Below are positions 22,353-28,436 of a DNA stretch of 28,436 bases, piece by piece (position 1 is the first letter of the stretch; each line of letters begins with the position of its first letter). The notes beneath the pieces were generated by a model. That model saw only the letters and a program-made list of their open reading frames with translations. It did no database searches and was not told where the DNA came from. The DNA comes from an uncultured Clostridia bacterium (lineage in GTDB: Bacteria; Bacillota; Clostridia; Christensenellales; Pumilibacteraceae): assembly GCA_947589145.1 (NCBI GenBank), contig CANQCB010000004.1:1-28436 (forward strand), in the 5' to 3' direction. Made by a program: the position numbers and the translations under genes.

Positions 22353-24011
22353 ATGGCACAGAAATCAATCAATGGAGTAATGCTCAGAAAGATGATATTA
22401 AACGGAGCAAAACTTCTTGACAGTAATAAACAGCACGTCGACTCGTTAAACGTTTTCCCGGTCCCCGACGGAGATACCGGAACAAATATGTCTCTCACAT
22501 TAATCTCTGCGGCTAAGGAAGTTACGAGTTGTCCGAATAACGATATTAAGACGCTTTGCGACGCAATCTCAAAAGGAGCGCTTCGCGGCGCAAGGGGAAA
22601 CAGCGGAGTCATAACGAGCCAAATACTCAAAGGCTTATCGATCGAACTCGCTAATTGTGAAAACGAAATAACGGTCAAGGATCTTTCACGCGCAATGGTG
22701 AAAGGTAGTGAAGTTGCATACAAAGCGGTAACCAAGCCTCAGGAAGGTACGATCTTAACCGTCATTCGTGTGATGAGCGAACATTCCGCGAAAATTTCCA
22801 AGCGAATGACAAATATTATCGATTTCTTCAATTCGGTAATAAAAGTCGGAGAAGAAACCTTAAAACAAACGCCTGAAATGTTGCCGATGCTGAAAAAGGC
22901 AGGCGTTGTCGACGCCGGCGGACGCGGGTTGTTAATTGTTTTTCAAGGCTTCCTTAACAGCCTTTTGGGCAAAGAAGAAGTTAACCTCGAATTCGACGAC
23001 AGCATAATGAAAGCGGCGGAAGGGAAGCCGACGAACAATTACGAGCAATTCCATGTAAATTTGACCGAATTGGACGCGATTGAATTTGCTTACTGCACCG
23101 AGTTTTTTGTCATAAATCTGAAACCTACCACCAAAGAATCCGACGTCGACGTTTTCCGTGAAAGACTTATGAAAATCGGTGATTGCGTCCTTGTAATCGG
23201 CGACACTTCAATGGTCAAAGTCCATGTACATACCAACAATCCCGGTCAGGCTCTTTCTTATGCGTTGGAACTCGGCGAATTGGATAGAATTAAGATCGAA
23301 AACATGTTGGAGCAAAACAGGGCTTTGATGGCGCACGGCGGCGAGGAGGAGCTCGCTCAATACGGCATGGTATCTGTTTGCTCGGGCGAAGGCTTGGCGG
23401 CTATTTTCAAAGACCTCGCAGTAGACGAAATAATCGAAGGCGGTCAGACAATGAATCCGAGCGCCGAGGATATTGCTAAGGCATGCGATAAAATTGCCGC
23501 TCGCGATATATTTGTTTTCCCCAACAATAAAAACATTATACTTGCGGCGGAACAGGCAAAAGAGATCAGCAAGCGTACGATTCACGTCGTTCCGACGGTA
23601 AACATTCCGCAGGGCATTGCGGCGGTGTTGGCTTACTCTCCGACGGACGCTGCGAACGAAATCGTCGATAATATGAAAGAAGCGATAAAGTCTATCAAAG
23701 CCGGCAGCGTGACTTTTGCAGTCAGAAACGCGTCGATTGACGGTTTTGATCTCAAAGAGGGAGATATAATTGGGCTTAACGATAAGCATATCGTGACAAA
23801 AGGCGAGGACGTCGAAACGGTCACGGAAGAATTGATAGATAAACTTGCGAATAAAGATACGTCGAATATAAACATAATTTACGGATATAAAACTACGGAA
23901 GAAGAGGCAAATGCGTTTGCCGAAAAAATTACGGAAAAATATGATATGTGCGACGTTGAGGTTCTCTTCGGCGGTCAGGCTCTGTATTATTACATAATAT
24001 CCGTAGAATAA
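22353..24011 (+). CDS. fakA: Fatty acid kinase catalytic subunit FakA (YloV, DAK2/DegV-related)
   Basis: FakA phosphorylates fatty acids held by a FakB partner, so exogenous or recycled fatty acids can enter phospholipid synthesis. The 552-residue protein has an N-terminal DAK2 kinase domain (about 10-200) with the nucleotide/metal motif FPVPDGDTGTN (35-45) and GARGNSGVITSQILKG. A middle region follows, then a C-terminal domain of the FakA type. Length equals that of B. subtilis YloV. No FakB gene is in the window. In Bacillus and many Clostridia the Asp23-family gene yloU precedes it; here it has its own promoter and leader instead. A terminator follows. Confidence 0.93.
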   Translation: MAQKSINGVMLRKMILNGAKLLDSNKQHVDSLNVFPVPDGDTGTNMSLTLISAAKEVTSCPNNDIKTLCDAISKGALRGARGNSGVITSQILKGLSIELANCENEITVKDLSRAMVKGSEVAYKAVTKPQEGTILTVIRVMSEHSAKISKRMTNIIDFFNSVIKVGEETLKQTPEMLPMLKKAGVVDAGGRGLLIVFQGFLNSLLGKEEVNLEFDDSIMKAAEGKPTNNYEQFHVNLTELDAIEFAYCTEFFVINLKPTTKESDVDVFRERLMKIGDCVLVIGDTSMVKVHVHTNNPGQALSYALELGELDRIKIENMLEQNRALMAHGGEEELAQYGMVSVCSGEGLAAIFKDLAVDEIIEGGQTMNPSAEDIAKACDKIAARDIFVFPNNKNIILAAEQAKEISKRTIHVVPTVNIPQGIAAVLAYSPTDAANEIVDNMKEAIKSIKAGSVTFAVRNASIDGFDLKEGDIIGLNDKHIVTKGEDVETVTEELIDKLANKDTSNINIIYGYKTTEEEANAFAEKITEKYDMCDVEVLFGGQALYYYIISVE

Positions 24012-24024
24012 CGAAAAAGTTTTT

Positions 24025-24051
24025 AAGGGCGGTTATCCGCCCTTTTATTTT
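24025..24051 (+). terminator. Terminator between fakA and recG
   Basis: A GC-rich 8-bp stem (24025-24032 with 24037-24044) with a TTAT loop is followed by TTATTTT. It lies just after the fakA stop and only 8 bases before the recG ATG, like the dnaK/prmA arrangement. Confidence 0.85.
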
Positions 24052-24059
24052 AGGCGACA

Positions 24060-26042
24060 ATGCAATTATCGGATATAAAAGGTCTTGGAAACAAGCGAAT
24101 AGAAAAACTTGCGTCCTGCGGAATTTACGATCCGCTCGATCTTTTAATGTTGTTTCCGTCTGCGTATTATGACAAAAGAGCGCTCATTGATTGGGATAGT
24201 CTGACAAGCGGAAACAATATCATATTTACCGGAAAAGTGAAAGGAAAACCCGTTTTAAGACGCGTCAGGAAGGGGCTTACCTTGGTGAGAGCAATTTTTG
24301 ACGTCGGAAACAGGGAAGTATCTTGTACTTGGTTCAATCAGGAATATGTAATTCGCCGTCTTTTACCCGGCACACAGTTGATTATCGGCGGCAAAGTTAA
24401 AAAAACAGGCGGGTATACGGAAATATCCGGACCGCAGATATTTACTGACTTTGGCGTCGACGTATTACCCATATACAAACTGCCGAAAGGTCTTACTCAA
24501 ACCGTCATGTTTGAAGCCGTAAGACACATTCTCTCTCATCTGAAAATAAAAGGGTATATAAGCGAAAACATAGCGGATAAATACGGACTTTTACCGTTGG
24601 ACGATGCGATAAGGCAGATACATTTTCCACAATATTGCAGCGAAGCGCAGAACGCGCGGCGAAGTATCGCTCTCGAAAATCTCGCGTATACGTTGAGCGT
24701 ATATAATATCGCGAAAGAGAATACACAGTCCGGTCGTAAGAGATTTTACGGCGGCGATATTAACTCGATCAACCGCGGAATCGCTTCTCTGAAATTTACG
24801 CTCACGCCCGACCAACTTTCTGCCGTAGGGGAAATAATCAACGAAATGAACGCCGACCGCAGAATGAACGTCTTGTTGCAGGGGGACGTAGGGAGCGGCA
24901 AAACGATAGTGGTATTTTTGGCAATGTACTATGCGGCGCTTTCCGGATATCAATGCGCATTGATGGCGCCTACGGAAATTCTTGCCGCACAGCATTATAA
25001 GAACGCAACAAAATTTTTCGGTGGTTTGGGATTAAAGGTACGCTTACTTACGGGAAGTATTGACAGTGACAGAGGCGAAGTACTTTCGGAGATAGAGAGC
25101 GGCATAGCAAACATAGTAGTCGGTACGCACGCTATAATAGGCGATAAAGTCAAGTTTCACAATCTCGGGTTGACGGTTACCGACGAACAGCACCGATTCG
25201 GAGTATGCCAGCGTGGGGCATTGGAGAACAAAACAGACTATGCGGACAATATAGTAATGTCGGCAACTCCCATTCCCAGAACGCTTGCGCTTTCCCTATA
25301 CGGACAGATCAAAACAATAACGATTAAATCCCGTCCGAGTGGGAAATGCAATATTATGACAGCCATAGTACCCCAAAATAAAGTGCCAAATATGTATGAA
25401 TATATACTGAATAAGGCAAAATCGGGGGAAAAGACATATATCGTCTGCCCTCGTATAGACAGCGAATATACGGTAAGCGCAATTTCGCTTTTCGAGGAAT
25501 TATCCAAAACTACGCTCGCAAAAGTAGGCATAGGTTTGTTGCACGGCAGACAAAAAGAACGCGAAAAAAACGCCGTAATGAACGATTTTGCAAACGGCAA
25601 AATAATGGTACTTGTAAGCACGACCGTAATCGAAGTCGGTATCGACGTAAAAGAAGCGACTACTATGGTAATTTACGGCGCGGAGTTCTTCGGTTTGAGC
25701 CAACTCCACCAACTGCGAGGCAGAATAGGAAGAGACGGAAAAGAGAGCTATTGTTTCATCGTCTATGACGGCACACCTTCCGAGCGGTTGAAATTCTTTT
25801 GCAACACGTCGGACGGATTCGACCTTGCCGAATACGACTTCGACAATCGCGGAGCCGGTGATTTCCTCGGCACAAGACAGCACGGGCAGAGGAGTGAATT
25901 TGCCGATATAATAGTCAATAAGGAAATGATCGAGAGAGCAAAACTTATAAGCGACGAGCTTTTATCCGACGAGAATATAGTTAAACTGCTTTCATTAAAC
26001 GCCGAAAAAAACGAATTTATAAGATCTCTTACTCTGAGTTGA
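24060..26042 (+). CDS. recG: ATP-dependent DNA helicase RecG
   Basis: RecG is a branched-DNA translocase that regresses stalled forks and resolves recombination intermediates. The 660-residue product has the N-terminal wedge/OB domain (IIFTGKVKGKPVLRRVRKGL), Walker A GDVGSGKT (275-282), motif II DEQH (375-378) and SATPIPRTLAL. Motif V/VI is VSTTVIEVGIDV followed by QLHQLRGRIGRDG, and the TRG motif region follows (DFDNRGAGDFLGTRQHG). It is slightly shorter than the typical 680. The start codon at 24060 has only a weak AGGCGA upstream, because the fakA terminator occupies the site. No separate promoter is evident. Confidence 0.97.
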   Translation: MQLSDIKGLGNKRIEKLASCGIYDPLDLLMLFPSAYYDKRALIDWDSLTSGNNIIFTGKVKGKPVLRRVRKGLTLVRAIFDVGNREVSCTWFNQEYVIRRLLPGTQLIIGGKVKKTGGYTEISGPQIFTDFGVDVLPIYKLPKGLTQTVMFEAVRHILSHLKIKGYISENIADKYGLLPLDDAIRQIHFPQYCSEAQNARRSIALENLAYTLSVYNIAKENTQSGRKRFYGGDINSINRGIASLKFTLTPDQLSAVGEIINEMNADRRMNVLLQGDVGSGKTIVVFLAMYYAALSGYQCALMAPTEILAAQHYKNATKFFGGLGLKVRLLTGSIDSDRGEVLSEIESGIANIVVGTHAIIGDKVKFHNLGLTVTDEQHRFGVCQRGALENKTDYADNIVMSATPIPRTLALSLYGQIKTITIKSRPSGKCNIMTAIVPQNKVPNMYEYILNKAKSGEKTYIVCPRIDSEYTVSAISLFEELSKTTLAKVGIGLLHGRQKEREKNAVMNDFANGKIMVLVSTTVIEVGIDVKEATTMVIYGAEFFGLSQLHQLRGRIGRDGKESYCFIVYDGTPSERLKFFCNTSDGFDLAEYDFDNRGAGDFLGTRQHGQRSEFADIIVNKEMIERAKLISDELLSDENIVKLLSLNAEKNEFIRSLTLS

Positions 26043-26052
26043 GCGATTTTGC

Positions 26053-26081
26053 TTGACATGCAAAAATTTATTTGTTATAAT
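26053..26081 (+). promoter_or_regulatory. Perfect consensus promoter of the his operon
   Basis: TTGACA (26053-26058), 17 bases, then TATAAT (26076-26081) with an upstream TGT, an extended -10. It is the strongest plus-strand promoter in the window, and transcription should start near 26088. A long inverted repeat overlaps its downstream edge. Confidence 0.92.
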
Positions 26082-26118
26082 TGCTTTAACACTTTACCAA
26101 GATAAAGTAATAAAGCAA
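26081..26118 (+). promoter_or_regulatory. Candidate his operator: 38-bp inverted repeat with four half-sites
   Basis: The two arms are TTGCTTTA-AC-ACTTTA (26081-26096) and TAAAGT-AA-TAAAGCAA (26103-26118), around six central bases. The arms match perfectly except for two bases. CTTTA occurs at 26084 and 26092, TAAAG at 26103 and 26111, so half-sites on each side are 8 bp apart. E. coli TrpR tandem sites also use an 8-bp step. The left arm starts in the -10 and lies partly before the predicted start point, so this fits a DNA operator better than an RNA hairpin. The YerC-type protein is the obvious candidate ligand (inference). Confidence 0.6.
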
Positions 26119-26144
26119 AGCGAAATGCTGTTTTTGGAGTTAAA

Positions 26145-27341
26145 ATGAACAAGGTGCAATTACCTTTCGGAATGCAGGACTATCTGCCGGAAGAGTGCTA
26201 CAATAAAAATCTGTCGGAAAGGCGCATGGCCGATGTTTTCTCGTCTTACGGGTATAAGAAAGTCAGCATGCCCGCATTGGAATATTGCGATTTGTTTACC
26301 GCCGACGGCGCTATGCCCGAAAATAAACTTTTCAAACTTACCGACACAGACGGCAATTTGCTTGCGCTCCGCGCCGACGCGACGATTCAAGTTTGCCGCA
26401 TGTATGTTACGAGTATGAGCGGCGTTCAGCGTATGTATTATTGCCTCGATTCATTCGAGTATCTTAGCGACGCGAACTCGGCGCGAGACAGGGAATTTGC
26501 TCAAATGGGAGTGGAACTCCTCGGAAACAGTGATTTGGACGGCGAAGCGGAGTTGCTTGCCATGGCGGTCGACGCCTTAAATGCCGCCGGTTTGAAAAAT
26601 TTCACGATAGAACTCGGACATGTCGGGTACTTTGAAGGTCTTGCCGAGGAATTCGGAATAAGCGCCGAAAACATTTCGAAATTAAAAAACCTTATAAACA
26701 AAAAAGATATGTTGGGCGTAGAACTGTTGTTTAACGACCTCGGCATAAGCGAAGAAAATAAGGATAGTATTTTATCTCTGCCGTTACTCTTCGGCGAGCC
26801 TTCCGTTTTAGACAAAGCGAAAGCGTTATGCCATAACGAAAAGAGCCTGAATGCGGTCGATCGCCTTAAAATGCTCACAAACAAATTGGAAAAGATGGGG
26901 ATCGGCAATTATTTTTCCATCGACCTCGGTATAGTTTCGAGCAACAATTATTATACGGGCGTTGTATTCAAGGGAATTTGCGAGGGCGTGGGCGCGTCAA
27001 TTCTCGACGGCGGAAGGTACGACGGACTTTGCAACAGAATAGGGAAGTCGACGGAAGCGGTCGGATTTGCGATTGGAATTAAGCGTCTTTTAACGGCGTT
27101 AAAGCAAAACGGAGTGTGGAAAAATGCGCCGAACGCAGACATTGCTTTTGCCGTTATCGATTGCGACGAAAGTCTCGTGCGTACAACGCTCACCAAGTTG
27201 CGCAAAAAAAATCGCGTTGTGCAGGTTTTCGGAGACGAAAACGATCTGATCGAATATTGTAAGGAAAAAAAGGTTTCACGCGCGATACTGTTTGACGGGG
27301 ACGCGGTCGAATTAACGCTTTCCTCGGGAGGTAAGTCATGA
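26145..27341 (+). CDS. hisZ: ATP phosphoribosyltransferase regulatory subunit HisZ
   Basis: HisZ is a catalytically inactive relative of histidyl-tRNA synthetase that partners the short HisG and gives it histidine feedback control. The 398-residue protein has the class II synthetase-like core (PFGMQDYLPEE, LRADATIQVCRMY, then YYTGVVFKGICEG and LDGGRYDGL near 265-290). It is shorter than HisRS and lacks an obvious anticodon-binding domain. A TGGAG ribosome site precedes the ATG. Its stop overlaps hisG as ATGA. It is the first gene after the his promoter and operator. Confidence 0.92.
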   Translation: MNKVQLPFGMQDYLPEECYNKNLSERRMADVFSSYGYKKVSMPALEYCDLFTADGAMPENKLFKLTDTDGNLLALRADATIQVCRMYVTSMSGVQRMYYCLDSFEYLSDANSARDREFAQMGVELLGNSDLDGEAELLAMAVDALNAAGLKNFTIELGHVGYFEGLAEEFGISAENISKLKNLINKKDMLGVELLFNDLGISEENKDSILSLPLLFGEPSVLDKAKALCHNEKSLNAVDRLKMLTNKLEKMGIGNYFSIDLGIVSSNNYYTGVVFKGICEGVGASILDGGRYDGLCNRIGKSTEAVGFAIGIKRLLTALKQNGVWKNAPNADIAFAVIDCDESLVRTTLTKLRKKNRVVQVFGDENDLIEYCKEKKVSRAILFDGDAVELTLSSGGKS

Positions 27342-27955
27342 TTACGGTAGCCTTGGCAAAAGGCAGACTTGCACAAAAGTCGATAGAGCTTTTGGAAAAA
27401 TGCGGGCTTAAACTCGACGAATTGAAAGTCGAAACCCGTAAATTGGTGTTATTCGACGAAAGCGGCGAATATAAATTCGTTTTCGTCAAGCCGAGCGACG
27501 TTCCCACATACATAGAACGCGGCGTTGCGGATTTCGGCGTTGTCGGAAAAGATACTTTACTCGAAGCGGACAGAGACATTTACGAAATGCTCGATCTTAA
27601 ATTCGGAAAGTGCCGTATGTGTGTTTGCGGCTATCCCGATTCTCTCAAAAAAGCAGGCGGAATACTCCGAGTCGGTACGAAGTACGAGAAAATAACACGC
27701 GAATATTTCGGCGTGCAGGGAAAAACCGTGGATATAATCAAACTGAACGGTTCGGTGGAACTTGCGCCCGTCATGGGACTATCGGACGTCATTGTGGACA
27801 TAGTGGAAAGCGGAAAAACTTTGGAGGCGAACGGGCTTACCGTTCTTGAAGAAGTGTGTTCGTGCAGCGCAAGGCTTGTTGTAAACAGGGTTAGCCTCAA
27901 AACAAAAAAGGGCTTACTCGAACTTTTGGAAACGATAAAAGAAAATATAGATTGA
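27338..27955 (+). CDS. hisG: ATP phosphoribosyltransferase, short form, HisG
   Basis: HisG catalyses the first step of histidine synthesis, ATP plus PRPP to phosphoribosyl-ATP. The 205-residue length identifies the short form, which lacks the C-terminal regulatory domain and needs HisZ, the adjacent gene. Motifs include TVALAKGRL (3-11), GVADFGVVGKDTL (62-74) and the PRPP-binding segment ELAPVMGLSDVIVDIVESG. GGGAGGT precedes ATG 27338, which overlaps the hisZ stop. It is followed after 3 bases by hisD. Confidence 0.97.
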   Translation: MITVALAKGRLAQKSIELLEKCGLKLDELKVETRKLVLFDESGEYKFVFVKPSDVPTYIERGVADFGVVGKDTLLEADRDIYEMLDLKFGKCRMCVCGYPDSLKKAGGILRVGTKYEKITREYFGVQGKTVDIIKLNGSVELAPVMGLSDVIVDIVESGKTLEANGLTVLEEVCSCSARLVVNRVSLKTKKGLLELLETIKENID

Positions 27956-27958
27956 AAA

Positions 27959-28436
27959 ATGAAAATTTTTGACAGACAAAACGGATTGAAGAGAGTTTTT
28001 TCTCGGACGCAGACTCTTTCCGACGAAATACGAGAGAGCGTGCAGAAAATTATAAACGAGGTTCGCGGAAGAGGCGACGCAGCTTTGTTCGATTTTACCA
28101 AGCGTTTCGACAGAGTGGAACTTAATGCGGAAACGGTAAAAATTACCGAATCCGAAATCGAGGAAGCCTACGCAAAAGTACAGAATGAATTGCTCGCCGC
28201 GCTGAGAAACGCAAAAAGCAACATAGAGAAATATCACAAAAAGCAACTGCTTGATGGAGAACTCAGCGAAAGTACGGCGGGCGGCAAGACTGGATATATG
28301 ATCAGACCGGTAACGCGGGCGGGCATTTATGTTCCCGGAGGCAAAGCCTCATATCCGAGTTCGGTTTTGATGGCAGCGGTTCCGGCATACGTCGCGGGAG
28401 TAAAGGAAATAGTCATGTGCACCCCCGGCGCAAGTC
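27959..28436 (+). CDS. hisD: Histidinol dehydrogenase HisD, 5' part (runs off the window)
   Basis: HisD is the zinc enzyme that oxidises L-histidinol to L-histidine with two NAD in the last two steps of the pathway. The 159 codons present start MKIFDRQNGLKRVF. They include VRGRGDAALFDFTKRFD and the highly conserved AGIYVPGGKASYPSSVLM followed by AVPAYVAGVKEIVMCTPG, which fix the identity. Roughly 270 further residues would lie beyond 28436. The start ATG 27959 lies 3 bases after the hisG stop with no clear ribosome site, so translation is probably coupled. Confidence 0.96.
   Translation, partial: MKIFDRQNGLKRVFSRTQTLSDEIRESVQKIINEVRGRGDAALFDFTKRFDRVELNAETVKITESEIEEAYAKVQNELLAALRNAKSNIEKYHKKQLLDGELSESTAGGKTGYMIRPVTRAGIYVPGGKASYPSSVLMAAVPAYVAGVKEIVMCTPGAS

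Noticed and set aside
26083..26130. RNA attenuator or T-box in the hisZ leader
   Set aside because: The leader is only about 57 bases, there is no T-box sequence, and the left arm of the repeat lies partly before the predicted transcript start, so a DNA operator explains it better. A small AGCA/TGCT hairpin at 26114-26129 is too weak to call.

Overview
The window looks like one end of a chromosomal contig from a low-to-mid-GC, Gram-positive, probably endospore-forming bacterium of the Clostridia class (Bacillota). This rests on gene order: most of it follows Bacillus/Clostridium housekeeping synteny (dnaK-prmA-rsmE-mtaB; yerC-pcrA-ligA; yicC-gmk-rpoZ-coaBC-priA-def-fmt-rsmB-rlmN-rpe-spoVM-rpmB-fakA-recG). 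It also rests on a 30-codon spoVM-like sporulation gene, a four-cysteine L28 and the short HisG plus HisZ pair. I cannot name the genus; an uncultured gut lineage is plausible. No phage, insertion sequence, CRISPR array, rRNA or tRNA is visible. The first 41 bases are not genomic: they match an Illumina indexed adapter left at the contig end, so dnaK is cut there.

Layout. (1) 42-4298, plus strand: 3' half of dnaK, a terminator, then prmA, rsmE, mtaB and a HIT-family gene, mostly overlapping. (2) 4461-6557, minus strand: comEC with a perfect consensus promoter, facing hit across a shared terminator. (3) 6722-7573, plus: rpsU as its own strong-promoter, terminated unit, followed by an unrecognised 135-codon gene. 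(4) 7578-12040, plus: a TrpR-superfamily regulator (YerC/HisR type), pcrA and ligA, overlapping as an operon. (5) 12037-21720, plus: the long yicC-to-rpe operon for nucleotide, CoA, translation-initiation and RNA-modification functions, followed by spoVM and a strong terminator. (6) 21851-22136, minus: rpmB with its own promoter and terminator. (7) 22217-26042, plus: fakA with a structured leader, a terminator, then recG. (8) 26053-28436, plus: a histidine operon, hisZ-hisG-hisD, with hisD running off the end.

The most interesting link is between blocks 4 and 8. The hisZ promoter is a perfect TTGACA-17-TATAAT, and a 38-bp inverted repeat overlaps its -10 and start point. The repeat holds four half-sites (CTTTA, CTTTA, TAAAG, TAAAG) with 8-bp steps and a 6-bp centre. 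A similar CTTTA-N6-TAAA dyad overlaps the -10 of the yerC promoter. I propose that the TrpR-like protein represses both the his operon and itself. Other points of interest are the missing dnaJ, prpC-prkC-rsgA, remA and yloU genes relative to Bacillus synteny, a ComEC whose C-terminal domain lacks metallo-beta-lactamase metal ligands, and two terminators placed almost on top of the next start codon.
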